Positions 8,116 to 18,552 of a stretch of 64,000 nt of DNA are shown in pieces. The number at the start of each line of letters is the position of its first letter. Position 1 is the first letter of the stretch. The notes below the pieces were generated by a model. It worked only from the letters and a program-made list of their open reading frames with translations. It made no database searches and was not told the origin of the DNA. A program made the position numbers and the translations under genes. This stretch comes from Solirubrobacterales bacterium (GTDB lineage: Bacteria > Actinomycetota > Thermoleophilia > Solirubrobacterales > Solirubrobacteraceae), in contig PKYB01000009.1 in the NCBI GenBank assembly GCA_003133565.1, forward strand, positions 30,204 through 94,203, given 5' to 3'.

Positions 8116-9576
8116 ATGCCTCCGCGCGCACTTTCGCCGCTGTTGCCAGGCAACGCCCGGCCGCCGCTGCTGATCGGCATCCTCGTCGCGGCCGGCGGAA
8201 CGGCGCTCGAGACGCTCGCGATCTATCCGCTCAAGCACGTCGCGCCGGTCGACTCGCTGATCGTCGTCTACCTGCTTACGGTCGTCGTCGTCGCGACCTA
8301 CTGGGGGATGCTCCTCGGCCTGTCCACGACGCTTGTGAGCGCGCTCGCGTTCAACTTCTTTCAGCTGCCGCCCGTAGGCAGCCTCCGCCTCGCGGACTCG
8401 CGCGACTGGGTGGCGCTCGCGGCGTTCGTCGTCGTCGCCGTGGTCGTCGGCCTGGTCGGCGAGCTCGCCCGCAACCGGGCCGCGGAGGCTGAACAGCGCC
8501 GTCGCGAGGCTGATCTCGCGACGGAGATGGCGCGGGTATTGCTCGGTGGCACCCGCCTCGACGTCGCGGTCGCCGCCGCCTCCCAGCGCCTGGCGAGCGC
8601 GATCGGCGTCAGCTCGGCGGCGATCGAGCTCCACGCCGTGGCGGCGAGCGAGCGCCGGCGGACATTTCCGCTCCGCGACGGCGAAACGGTCATCGGCACC
8701 CTCGTTCTACCGGCGACCTTGAGCGCCACAGAACAGCAGCGTGTCGCCGAGCGCATCGTCCCGGCGCTGCAGTCGGTGCTGGCCGCCGCGCTGCACCGCG
8801 CGGACTTGCAGGCGGAGGTCGTCGAGACGGCACTGCTGCGCCGCAACGACGAGATGAAGACCGCCGTGCTGCGCTCCGTCTCGCACGACCTGCGCACGCC
8901 GCTTACGGCGATTCTGAGCGCCGCCGGAGCCCTCGATCCGCACACGTCGGGACCAAGCGAGGCCGCCGAAGCGCGCGCCGTCGTGCTCGAGGCGGCAACA
9001 CGCCTGCACCGCCTGGTTGAGAAGCTGCTCGACCTCTCCCTGCTCCAGGCAGGCGCGCCGGAGCACCGCAGCGACCTCTACTCGCTCGAGGATGTCCTGC
9101 ACGAAGCGGTCGCCGACATCGACGCGGACGGCAGCACGCCGCTCTTTCGCCTGTCGCTCGACGAGGACCTGCCGCTACTCGAAGGCGACGCCGGCCAGCT
9201 CGAGCGGGCATTCGCGAATCTGTTCGAGAACGCCGCGCGCTATTCCGCCGGCAAGCCGGTCTCGGTGCGAGCGCACGTCGTCGGCGAGCGTCTTCGTGTG
9301 CGCATCGTCGATCAGGGCCCAGGGATTCGCGCCAGCGAGCTCGACCGCATCTTTCTTCCGTTCTATCGCTCACCGACGGAGCGCCCCGGCCACCTCGGGG
9401 CGGGACTCGGCCTCGCGATCGCGCGCGGGTTCGTCGAGGTCAACGGCGGCCGAATCACGGTCGAGTCGCTGCCCGGTCAGGGGACGACGTTCGTCGTCGA
9501 GTTCCAACTCACGCACGGAGCCGACGCTGGCGATCAGGGCGCACCCGCGCCAGTGCGCACGCGCGCCAAGGCTTGA
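8116..9576 (+). CDS. KdpD-type sensor histidine kinase, C-terminal half as a separate protein
   Basis: 486 aa. Three to four membrane helices (about 18-115) form a DUF4118 module as in KdpD. A GAF-like linker (about 130-230) and a HisKA domain with phosphoacceptor His257 in SVSHDLRTPLTAIL follow, then a HATPase domain with N box (FENAARYS) and G boxes (DQGPGI, LGAGLGLAIA). It lacks the N-terminal KdpD/USP sensory half of E. coli KdpD, which is encoded separately at 10816-11946. It overlaps kdpE by 4 nt. Likely sensor of K+ limitation controlling the adjacent Kdp operon. Confidence 0.87.
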   Translation: MPPRALSPLLPGNARPPLLIGILVAAGGTALETLAIYPLKHVAPVDSLIVVYLLTVVVVATYWGMLLGLSTTLVSALAFNFFQLPPVGSLRLADSRDWVALAAFVVVAVVVGLVGELARNRAAEAEQRRREADLATEMARVLLGGTRLDVAVAAASQRLASAIGVSSAAIELHAVAASERRRTFPLRDGETVIGTLVLPATLSATEQQRVAERIVPALQSVLAAALHRADLQAEVVETALLRRNDEMKTAVLRSVSHDLRTPLTAILSAAGALDPHTSGPSEAAEARAVVLEAATRLHRLVEKLLDLSLLQAGAPEHRSDLYSLEDVLHEAVADIDADGSTPLFRLSLDEDLPLLEGDAGQLERAFANLFENAARYSAGKPVSVRAHVVGERLRVRIVDQGPGIRASELDRIFLPFYRSPTERPGHLGAGLGLAIARGFVEVNGGRITVESLPGQGTTFVVEFQLTHGADAGDQGAPAPVRTRAKA

Positions 9577-10256
9577 TGGCGGGCGAGCGGATCCTCGTCT
9601 GCGATGACGACCCGCAGATCCTGCGGGCCCTGCGCCTGATGCTGCGCGGCGCGGGCTATGAGGTGCTCGCGACCGCCACCGCGGAGGACGCACTCGATCG
9701 CGCGGCGATCGCCGGACCGCACGCGGCGATCATCGACCTGATGCTGCCCGACCGCCCAGGGCTCGAGGTCTGTTGCGAGCTGCGCGAATGGAGCGAGCTC
9801 CCGATCATCGTGCTCTCTGCGCTGGACGAGGAGGAAACCAAAATCGCCGCTTTGCACAGCGGCGCCGACGATTACGTGACAAAGCCGTTCGCACCAGGGG
9901 AGCTCGTTGCGCGCCTCCAGGCGGTGCTCCGGCGCGCCGGACGCGCTGAGGTCGAGCCGCGGATCGAGCTGGACGGCCTCGTCGTCGATCTCGCGGCCCA
10001 CAGCGTGAGCCTCGATGGCGAGGAGATCCGCTTGACGCCGCTCGAGTTCGCGCTGCTAAAGGCGCTCGCGACCAACCGTGGCCTCCTGATGACCCATCGC
10101 AAGCTGCTGAGCGAGGTCTGGGGCCCCGAGTACGCGGACGCGACGCCGCTCTTGCGTACCCACATCGCCAACCTGCGGCGCAAGCTGGCGGTCGGCGACG
10201 AGCGGCGGCACTTCATCCGCACCGAGTCAGGAGTCGGCTACCGCTTCGGCGTGTGA
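9573..10256 (+). CDS. kdpE: Response regulator KdpE (OmpR family)
   Basis: 227 aa. The receiver domain (about 5-120) has the acidic pocket CDDD (10-13), phosphoacceptor Asp55 in IIDLMLP, Ser/Thr in VLSA and Lys in TKPFAPGEL. The C-terminal winged helix (about 130-226) holds LTPLEFALLKAL, RKLLSEVWGPEY and a GVGYRFGV end. Translationally coupled to the histidine kinase (ATGA overlap). Expected to activate the kdp promoter, where an 11-bp direct repeat typical of OmpR-family sites occurs at 16770-16791. Its 3' end overlaps the convergent USP-like gene by 19 nt. Confidence 0.9.
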   Translation: MMAGERILVCDDDPQILRALRLMLRGAGYEVLATATAEDALDRAAIAGPHAAIIDLMLPDRPGLEVCCELREWSELPIIVLSALDEEETKIAALHSGADDYVTKPFAPGELVARLQAVLRRAGRAEVEPRIELDGLVVDLAAHSVSLDGEEIRLTPLEFALLKALATNRGLLMTHRKLLSEVWGPEYADATPLLRTHIANLRRKLAVGDERRHFIRTESGVGYRFGV

Positions 10257-10819
10257 ATGTGCCTGCGAGCCCAACGCACGTGACCGGGGAGCGGGGCAAA
10301 GCCAAGACGTCCACCGGAGCGGATCACGATGATCTCGCCTTCCACGTTCTCGAGGATCCAGCCGATGTCGTTCGGGTGAAATCCCGCGTCGGTCGCATCG
10401 ACGGCAGCCACGACGAGCGCATCGAACTGCTCGTGGCGCGTGAGCTCGGCAAGCGCGTGGCGAAGCGTGCGTCCACGCTCGATGCGGGCGTCGACCGCAA
10501 CTCCGGCGCGCGTCGCGCGCTGCTCGATGACTTCGAGCAGCGGCATCGCGCTCGCGCTCTGACGCGGCAGCGCGGCGTCGATCGGAAGGCGCATCGGCAC
10601 GCGCGCGAGCAACGCCGGTACGAGCGTCCCGCCCTCGTTGCGGGCGATTCGGAGGGCCGCGTCTAGCCCACGCTCGGAGAGACCTGAGGCAATGAAAGGG
10701 AAGAGGATGCGCGACGAAGACCCGGCGACCGGCTTTTTGCGTCTGCTCGATTCGCGTATGCCGAGCGCCACCAGCACCGCCACGAGCGCGACCGCAAGAA
10801 TCACCGTGGCAACGTTCAT
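10238..10819 (-). CDS. Membrane-anchored USP-like protein at end of kdp operon
   Basis: 193 aa. One N-terminal membrane helix (about 3-21), a short basic linker, then a universal-stress-protein-like alpha/beta domain (about 35-170) with RILFPFIASGLSERGL and a DALVVAAVDAT strand. The final USP segment IIVIRSGG is kept, but the classical ATP-binding G-x2-G-x9-G(S/T) pattern is not evident. ATG overlaps the KdpD-N stop by 4 nt, so it is the last gene of the kdp operon. It may accompany the USP domain of KdpD-N. Precise role unknown. Confidence 0.75.
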   Translation of the reverse strand: MNVATVILAVALVAVLVALGIRESSRRKKPVAGSSSRILFPFIASGLSERGLDAALRIARNEGGTLVPALLARVPMRLPIDAALPRQSASAMPLLEVIEQRATRAGVAVDARIERGRTLRHALAELTRHEQFDALVVAAVDATDAGFHPNDIGWILENVEGEIIVIRSGGRLGFAPLPGHVRWARRHIHTPKR

Positions 10820-11946
10820 AGGCCGTCCGGCCCTCGCTGCGTGCGGTCGGCGACGATCCGCAGGTCAACCTCGGGTAGGACGCGAAGCAGCTCGAACGGC
10901 AGCGAGGCCGACGACAGGCGCGCCAGCGCGTTGCGAGGCTTTGGTCTCCCCATCAGGATGTAGGTCGTACCACGTTCGCGCGCGACGCGCGCGGCCACCT
11001 CAGCCACGTTGTCGCCCTCCTCGACCAGAAGGTGGGCGCCGAGGACCGATGCAAGGCGGCGAATCGCCGCAAGCTCGCGATCGCGATCGGGACTGAGGTT
11101 GCTGCCGGGCTTGGCGACGTGAAGCAGGTCGAGCTCGCCCCCAAGACGCTGGGCCGACCGCCACGCACGCCGGATCACCCGTTGCGATGCCGGGGTGAGC
11201 TTGATCAGCGCGAGCAGCCGTTCGGAGAATGCCTGCGGTGCCGCCGTCTCGGCAAGTCGCTCCTCGCGCGCCGGGCCGACGGGCGCCAGTCGCTTGGCCC
11301 CGACCTCCTGCGCGACCTGGCGCAACGCCACCTCGCGCAGCGCCGCGAGGTTCTCGACGCGGAAGAAGTTGTTGAGCGCGGCCTCCACACGATCCTGCTT
11401 GTAGACCTTGCCCGAGCGCAGCCGCTCGATCAGCGCCTGCGGCGTGAGGTCGATCATCACGATCTCATCCGCGGTCGCGAGCACCGCATCGGGGATCGTC
11501 TCGCGCACGCGTGTTCCGGTCAGCTCGGCGACCTGGTCGTTGAGACTCTCGAGGTGCTGAACGTTGACGGTCGAAAAGACGTCGATGCCCGCGGCCAGCA
11601 CATCGGCGACGTCCTCCCAACGTTTCGCATGCTCAACCCCGACGGCGTTGGTATGCGCGAGCTCGTCGATCAGGCAGAGCTCCGGCGCGCGCTCGAGGAT
11701 CGCCGGGAGATCCATCTCCTCGAGCGTCGTGTCGCGATAGGGGACACGACGCCGCGCCAGGATCTCCAGTCCGCGCGCCTGATATTCGGTTTCGGCCCGG
11801 CCGTGGGTCTCGAGGAAGCCAATCACCACGTCGCGTCCGCTCTCGGCCTCAGCCTGACCCTCCAACAGCATCCGGTAGGTCTTGCCGACACCGGCGGCCA
11901 TACCCAGGAAAACGCGATGCGATCCCCGTCGCGGCGACTCGCTCAC
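10816..11946 (-). CDS. KdpD N-terminal sensory half (KdpD domain + USP domain), free-standing
   Basis: 376 aa matching only the cytoplasmic N-terminal part of KdpD. Walker A GMAAGVGKT is at 15-23 and Walker B-like LCLIDELAHTN at about 90-100, followed by STVNVQHLESLND typical of the KdpD domain. A USP domain (about 245-370) has LLHVAKPG and TYILMGRPK. No membrane helix, HisKA or ATPase domain is present; those lie in the separate kinase at 8116-9576. It follows kdpB with a 36-nt gap in the same operon. It probably binds nucleotide and modulates the kinase in trans. Confidence 0.9.
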   Translation of the reverse strand: MSESPRRGSHRVFLGMAAGVGKTYRMLLEGQAEAESGRDVVIGFLETHGRAETEYQARGLEILARRRVPYRDTTLEEMDLPAILERAPELCLIDELAHTNAVGVEHAKRWEDVADVLAAGIDVFSTVNVQHLESLNDQVAELTGTRVRETIPDAVLATADEIVMIDLTPQALIERLRSGKVYKQDRVEAALNNFFRVENLAALREVALRQVAQEVGAKRLAPVGPAREERLAETAAPQAFSERLLALIKLTPASQRVIRRAWRSAQRLGGELDLLHVAKPGSNLSPDRDRELAAIRRLASVLGAHLLVEEGDNVAEVAARVARERGTTYILMGRPKPRNALARLSSASLPFELLRVLPEVDLRIVADRTQRGPDGL

Positions 11947-11982
11947 TGCTGCTCCGAGGCTCAGCAGCCCCGAGGGCGGGGG

Positions 11983-14061
<2,079 letters not shown>

Positions 14062-14775
14062 CTAGCGACCCCCGTTGCCGATGGCGTCAAGCGCGAGGTT
14101 GAGCTCGAGCACGTCGACACCTGGCTCGCCGAGGAAGCCGAGGCTGCGAGCGGTCGTGTACTTCGCGACGAACCGATCGACGGTTGCGAGCGAGAGGTGG
14201 CGCACCGCGGCCACGCGGTAGGCCTGAATCTTGGCGTTCGCGACCGAAATGTCAGGGTCGATACCCGAGGCTGAGGTGTCGACGCCATCGACCGGGATCT
14301 GTGAAGCCTTGGTGATGTGGGGGTCGTAGAGCGTGTCTGACGCGCTGAAGCCCTTGCTGTCGCAGGTCGTGTAGGGGACGCTCGAGTTCATACACAGGTA
14401 GGTCGTGATGTTGCCCTGGAGCGCCGCGAGCGTGACCGTGCTGTTCGGGCCGTAGTCAGCGAACTCGGTGTACTCGGCGTTGTCAGCCGGGTCGGTCCCT
14501 GACGGGCGCGTCTGGAAGTACTTGGGGTCGGGCTGTGTCACCGGCGAGCCCTTGCTCATCTCGACCTTGCCGTTCGCTCCGATGACGTTCTCGTAGAACT
14601 GCTGGCCGATCAACGCGGAGCCGACGACCTTGCCGTCGCGCTTGATCAGCGAGCCGTCGGCCTTCCCCGGGAAAATCACCTGGCTGACGCCGGTGACAAC
14701 CATCGGGTAGCCGAAGCCGAACAGGACCGTGAGGACGACCATCGCGACAAATGCTCTGAGGGCCTCGCGCGCCAT
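14062..14775 (-). CDS. kdpC: K+-transporting ATPase subunit KdpC
   Basis: 237 aa; one N-terminal membrane helix (about 8-30) followed by a periplasmic/extracellular domain. Family hallmarks are GSALIGQQF, YFQTRPSG and the C-terminal SASGIDPDISVANAKIQAYRV region cut across about 180-200. It is longer than E. coli KdpC (about 190 aa) owing to an internal insertion (about 115-165) with two Cys that could form a disulfide. It stabilises the KdpA-KdpB complex. Starts on the last base of the kdpA stop and precedes kdpB, an unusual order. Confidence 0.94.
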   Translation of the reverse strand: MAREALRAFVAMVVLTVLFGFGYPMVVTGVSQVIFPGKADGSLIKRDGKVVGSALIGQQFYENVIGANGKVEMSKGSPVTQPDPKYFQTRPSGTDPADNAEYTEFADYGPNSTVTLAALQGNITTYLCMNSSVPYTTCDSKGFSASDTLYDPHITKASQIPVDGVDTSASGIDPDISVANAKIQAYRVAAVRHLSLATVDRFVAKYTTARSLGFLGEPGVDVLELNLALDAIGNGGR

Positions 14776-16550
14776 CAGCTGTAGAGGTGTCCGGTCAGGG
14801 CTTGGACGATCGGACCGAGCAGGAGAGCGGGGAAGAAGGTGAGCGCTCCGACGAGGACGATCACGCCGATCAGCAGTACGACAAACGTCCCGTTGTCGGT
14901 GCGCATCGTGCCGAGGCCAACCGGGCTCACGCGCTTACCGGCAAGGACGCCACCAATCGCGAGCGCGAAGAGGATCGGCGCGTAGCGCGCGAGCAGCATC
15001 ACACCGCCACCCAGCAGATCGGCAAACGTGACGCCCGCGGAGTGGAGGTTGCCGACGTTCGGGTTGTTGTAGCCGTCGTAGCCGGCGAAGGCTGAGCCGT
15101 TGTTGTTGGACTGCGAGAGATAGGCGTAGAAGCTCTCGGAGAAGGCCTGCGGTCCGCCCGCGGCCAGCGAGGGAATGGACGCTCGTCCGGCAGAGCTCGC
15201 CACCGCCAGCGCGGTCGCGAAAAGCGCAGTCAGCGGCGTGATCAACAGGCCGATCGCGACAAGCTTGATCTCCTTCGCCTCGATCTTCTTGCCGAGGTAT
15301 TCCGGCGTTCGCCCGACCATCAGGCCGCCGATGAAGACGGCGAGAATCACGTACATGAGGATCGAGTACATGCCCGTGCCGACGCCGCCCCAGATCACCT
15401 CGCTCGCCGAGAGGTTGGCGAACGGGACGGCTCCGCCGAGACCTGTGTAGGACTCGAGCGCGCTGTTGACCGAGCCGTTGGAGGTCGCGGTCGTGGAGAC
15501 GTCGAAGAGCACTGAGTCGGCGATGCCGAAGCGCTGTTCCTTGCCCTCGAGGTTGCCGCCGGTCGAGTCGGCGATCACCTGCGTGTGTAGCCCAGCGGCG
15601 TGCTGGGCGGGTGATCCATGCGCCTCGGCCGCGTAGGCGACGGTGACGCCGCCGAACCACATCACGAACATGGTCGTGAAGATCGCCAGGGCCTGGCGGC
15701 GCGAGCCAACCATCCGGCCATACATCCAGACCAGCGAGGCCGGGAGGATCAGGACCATGAAGACAATGAAGAAGTTCGTGAAGCCGTTCGGATTCTCGAA
15801 CGGGTGCGAGGCGTTGACGTCAAAGAAGCCGCCGCCGTTGCTCCCGAGGTCCTTGATCGCCTCCATCGACGCGACGGGACCCTGAGCGATCGTCTGCGCA
15901 ATGCCGCTGATTCCGTCCACCGAGGTGTAGTGCGAGAGGTTCTGCAGCACGCCCTGCGAAACGAGGACCAGCGCGGCGATGAACGACATCGGCAGCAGCA
16001 CGTAGAGGATCGTGCGGGTAACGTCGGCGTAGAAGTTGCCGAGGTTCTTGCCGCTGCGACCGGCGATGCCGCGGATCATCGCGACGGCGACGGCGATACC
16101 TACGGCGGAGGAGCAGAACTGCTGCACCGTCAGCCCGAGCATCTGGCTGACGTAGGTCATCGTGTCCTCGCCGCTGTAGTACTGCCAGTTCGTGTTGGTG
16201 AGGAACGAGGAGACGGTGTTGAACGTGACGTTCCATGGGGCCGAGTAGAACTTCACCCCGCCGTAGTTGTTCCAGGGATCGAGCGTCTGGGTGCGCAGGA
16301 TCAGGTAGAGGATCAGCCAGCCCGCAAGCGAGAAGAGGAGGAGGCTCTTCGCATAGGACTTCCAGTCCTGTTCGCGCTTAGCATCGACGCCGAAGGCGCG
16401 ATAGAGCCCCCGCTCGAACCAGCCGAAAACCGGCGTGAGGAAGACGCGCTCGCCCATGTAGACCTTGGCGAGGTAGCCACCAACGATCGGCGACAAACCG
16501 ATCAGCAGAGCGCAGAAGATGACGATCTGCAGCCAGCCGTTGACGGTCAT
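14775..16550 (-). CDS. kdpA: K+-transporting ATPase, potassium-binding subunit KdpA
   Basis: 591 aa polytopic K+ channel-like subunit with about ten membrane helices. K+ selectivity-loop-like segments are visible, for example NTNWQYYSGEDTMTY, LGSNGGGFFDVNASHPF (about 238-254) and a C-terminal GSAFAGYDGYN loop. It forms the K+ pathway driven by KdpB. Slightly longer than the E. coli protein (557 aa). It sits 9 nt downstream of kdpF in one operon. Confidence 0.96.
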   Translation of the reverse strand: MTVNGWLQIVIFCALLIGLSPIVGGYLAKVYMGERVFLTPVFGWFERGLYRAFGVDAKREQDWKSYAKSLLLFSLAGWLILYLILRTQTLDPWNNYGGVKFYSAPWNVTFNTVSSFLTNTNWQYYSGEDTMTYVSQMLGLTVQQFCSSAVGIAVAVAMIRGIAGRSGKNLGNFYADVTRTILYVLLPMSFIAALVLVSQGVLQNLSHYTSVDGISGIAQTIAQGPVASMEAIKDLGSNGGGFFDVNASHPFENPNGFTNFFIVFMVLILPASLVWMYGRMVGSRRQALAIFTTMFVMWFGGVTVAYAAEAHGSPAQHAAGLHTQVIADSTGGNLEGKEQRFGIADSVLFDVSTTATSNGSVNSALESYTGLGGAVPFANLSASEVIWGGVGTGMYSILMYVILAVFIGGLMVGRTPEYLGKKIEAKEIKLVAIGLLITPLTALFATALAVASSAGRASIPSLAAGGPQAFSESFYAYLSQSNNNGSAFAGYDGYNNPNVGNLHSAGVTFADLLGGGVMLLARYAPILFALAIGGVLAGKRVSPVGLGTMRTDNGTFVVLLIGVIVLVGALTFFPALLLGPIVQALTGHLYS

Positions 16551-16559
16551 TTCGCCTTC

Positions 16560-16670
16560 CTAGAACTTCTCGCCGCGAAGCAGGGCGTAGAGGAGGTAGG
16601 CGGAGATCAGTACCGAGACGATGAGCCCAAAGAGGTCCGCGGCGCCCATGAAGGCAAGCGGCGGAGTCAT
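16560..16670 (-). CDS. kdpF: KdpF small membrane subunit
   Basis: 36 aa; a single membrane helix (about 12-29) ending YALLRGEKF, the C-terminal pattern typical of actinobacterial KdpF (…YALLxPExF). It stabilises the KdpABC complex in the membrane. Directly upstream of kdpA; its ATG overlaps the stop of the preceding 27-codon gene (ATGA). Confidence 0.88.
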   Translation of the reverse strand: MTPPLAFMGAADLFGLIVSVLISAYLLYALLRGEKF

Positions 16671-16750
16671 ACGCGGTCGATGCCCTCGATCAGCAGGTAG
16701 AGGATCGCGAAAGCGACGATGGCAAGGACTACGGCGAGGAGATCATTCAT
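16667..16750 (-). CDS. 27-aa single-helix membrane peptide leading the kdp operon
   Basis: 27 codons from ATG 16750: a hydrophobic helix (about 4-20) flanked by acidic residues and ending IEGIDRV. It overlaps kdpF by 4 nt (ATGA). A TACGCT hexamer ends 7 nt before the ATG, so the kdp mRNA seems to begin at this codon, which argues that it is translated. I recall similar short unnamed peptides with a G-x-(E/D)-R-(L/V) end before kdpF in other genomes, but could not check. Probably a second small Kdp-associated subunit or a leader peptide. Confidence 0.7.
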   Translation of the reverse strand: MNDLLAVVLAIVAFAILYLLIEGIDRV

Positions 16751-16791
16751 CCCAGCGAGCGTAGGACCAGCAGCATCAAGGCCGCATCAAG
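16751..16791 (-). promoter_or_regulatory. kdp promoter with 11-bp tandem direct repeat (putative KdpE site)
   Basis: Read on the minus strand, two 11-mers CTTGATGCGGC and CTTGATGCTGC lie directly in tandem (16781-16791 and 16770-16780), differing at one base. Six bases further is a TACGCT -10 (16758-16763), then 7 nt to the first ATG (16750). An 11-bp repeat spacing overlapping the -35 position is the classical layout of OmpR/PhoB-family activator sites. KdpE from the same locus is the obvious ligand. Confidence 0.65.
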
Positions 16792-16903
16792 ATCCGTGCA
16801 CCCGGCATGGAGATTTCATAAAGGTCCGCTAAGCGCTTCAGCGGCGTCAATCGGCCGCGCGCGCGTCCCGCCGGCAGCGCACGCTCGCTAGCCTGGGCGC
16901 AGC

Positions 16904-17143
16904 GTGCGTCGAGCATTTGCCATCGCGGTCCCAGTCGTCTGCGGGCTCGCCGGCTTCCTCATCCTGGAGGAAAACACAAGCAATGCGCTCGCCGCGGTAG
17001 GCGGCGTTCTGCTCGGCGGTGCGCTGATCGTGGCGCTCGGCGTGATGATGATCCGCCTCGTGCCGCGCAGCGAATCGGACCGCGAGCGCGAGGCGAAGGC
17101 GCGCGAGGAGTTCGATCGCACCGGGCGCTGGCCGGGGGAGTGA
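16904..17143 (+). CDS. Small two-helix membrane protein
   Basis: 79 aa from GTG 16904; two hydrophobic helices (about 4-24 and 29-52), then a charged tail (SESDREREAKAREEF). A TAGCCT hexamer at 16889-16894 lies 9 nt before the GTG. Located head-to-head with the kdp promoter (153 nt apart) and converging on the PPOX gene. No family recognised; possibly a small stress or osmotic membrane protein, by location only. Confidence 0.6.
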   Translation: MRRAFAIAVPVVCGLAGFLILEENTSNALAAVGGVLLGGALIVALGVMMIRLVPRSESDREREAKAREEFDRTGRWPGE

Positions 17144-17151
17144 GGCGCGCC

Positions 17152-17580
17152 CTAGCGACCCTCAGTCCAGGGTCCGACCCCGCCGATGTACTCGACGGTG
17201 ATCCGCGAGACGACTCCTTGTGGCGGATCGGGCATCGGGGGAAAGATCACCTCCGGCCCGAGGTAGGTGTGGGCGAGGCGCTGCAGGAGCTCTGGCGCGC
17301 CACCCTCCTGCAGTCGCGCCGTGCCACGGATCACGAGGTACTCGTTCAGCCCGATCTCGTTGGTCGTCGGGGATTGCAACGAGAGCGCGACACGGGGATC
17401 GCGCGCGATCCGTCGCAGCTTTGGCTGGTCTTTGTCGAGGTGGCCGGCAACGATCTCATCGCCTTCGAGTCCGACCCAGATCAATGTGATGCGCGGACTG
17501 CCATCGGCGGCCAGCGTGACGAGGTGAGCCAGCGTCTCGGTTTCGATGAGCGCGCGGGCGCTCGGTGGTAGTTGAGTCAT
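17152..17580 (-). CDS. PPOX-class FMN/F420-dependent oxidoreductase
   Basis: 142 aa split-barrel flavin/F420-binding protein of the pyridoxamine-phosphate-oxidase superfamily (Rv1155-like). Visible: LAHLVTLAADGSPRITLIWVG across about 17-37, then GHLDKDQPKLRRIARDPRVALSL (positions 51-73) and an ARLQEGGAPEL segment. The ATG has an AAGGAG ribosome site within the end of the upstream epimerase gene, one base before its own start, so it is the last gene of the hpnO-hpnA-PPOX unit. Substrate unknown. Confidence 0.85.
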   Translation of the reverse strand: MTQLPPSARALIETETLAHLVTLAADGSPRITLIWVGLEGDEIVAGHLDKDQPKLRRIARDPRVALSLQSPTTNEIGLNEYLVIRGTARLQEGGAPELLQRLAHTYLGPEVIFPPMPDPPQGVVSRITVEYIGGVGPWTEGR

Positions 17581-18552
17581 TCACTTCTCCTTGATGGCGC
17601 GCGCCGCGGACGCGAGCGCAGCGGACGCTGGCTGGGAGGTGTAGTTGAGCTCGCGTCGAGCGAGGCTGTCATCAAAGCGCATCGGCCAGCGGCCGACGCG
17701 CACCTCGTCGAGTATCAGCAGTGAGGGCTCACGCCGTGCGACTCGCAGGGCGAGATCGCTGACGCGCGCGCTGGCGTAGACGATCGTCCAGGGAATCGGC
17801 AGCGCCGGCGCCGGGCGGCCGACGGCGGTGGCAATCGCCGCAAACACCTCGCGCATCGCGAGGTTCTCACCGCCGAGCAGGTAGCGCTGTCCCGCGCGGC
17901 CGCGTTCGAAAGCCAGCAGCTGACCACGGGCGACGTCCTCGACGGCGACGATGTTGAGCGCGCTGCGAGCGAGGTACGCGCGTGCGCGACCGTTTGCGAC
18001 GTCGGCGACCATCTTTCCGGTCGGCGTCGGCCGGCGATCACCGGGCCCGATCGGCGTGGTCGGGTTCACGACGACGACGTCGCCGCCGGCTGCCGCGGCG
18101 CGCAGCGCGATCTCCTCCCCGGCGAGCTTGGTTTGCTTGTAGGGCACGCGGCGCTCCCATGCGGCGGGGTGGTCGGCTTCGGTCGCCGCCCGACCGGCGA
18201 CCGGACCACACGTTGCGCATGAGCTCGTGTGCACGACTCGCCGCCTGCGCGGACCACTCAGCGCGGCCTCGAGAACGGTCCGCGTGCCCTCGACGTTGAT
18301 CGCATGCATAGCGCCGGCGTCGGCGCGGGAGTAGCTGTAGAGCGCTGCGAGGTGGAAAACCGCGTCGCAATCCCCAAGCGCACGTGCGACGGCGTCGCGG
18401 TCGCAGATGTCGCCGAGGACGAAATCATCGCTCGGGTCGGTCGCGTGGGGGAGGTGGCGGTCAAATCCGCGCACCTCTGCGCCGCCGGCGAGAAGGGCCT
18501 TCACGACATGCGCGCCGATGAAGCCTGCAGCGCCCGTGACGAGCGCCTTCAT
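17581..18552 (-). CDS. HpnA-like NAD-dependent sugar epimerase/dehydratase
   Basis: 323 aa from ATG 18552 (MKALVTGAAGFIGAHVV), an extended short-chain dehydrogenase. NAD motif TGAAGFIG is near the N-terminus and the catalytic lysine lies in YKQTKLAGE. The hopanoid-associated epimerase signature is present: NPTTPIGPGDRRPTPTGKM with ALNIVAVEDVARG and RYLLGGENL. HpnA is thought to act on the ribosyl side chain of hopanoids; that role is known for the family, not shown here. The start is chosen because ATG overlaps the aminotransferase stop by 4 nt. No squalene-hopene cyclase lies in the window. Confidence 0.8.
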   Translation of the reverse strand: MKALVTGAAGFIGAHVVKALLAGGAEVRGFDRHLPHATDPSDDFVLGDICDRDAVARALGDCDAVFHLAALYSYSRADAGAMHAINVEGTRTVLEAALSGPRRRRVVHTSSCATCGPVAGRAATEADHPAAWERRVPYKQTKLAGEEIALRAAAAGGDVVVVNPTTPIGPGDRRPTPTGKMVADVANGRARAYLARSALNIVAVEDVARGQLLAFERGRAGQRYLLGGENLAMREVFAAIATAVGRPAPALPIPWTIVYASARVSDLALRVARREPSLLILDEVRVGRWPMRFDDSLARRELNYTSQPASAALASAARAIKEK

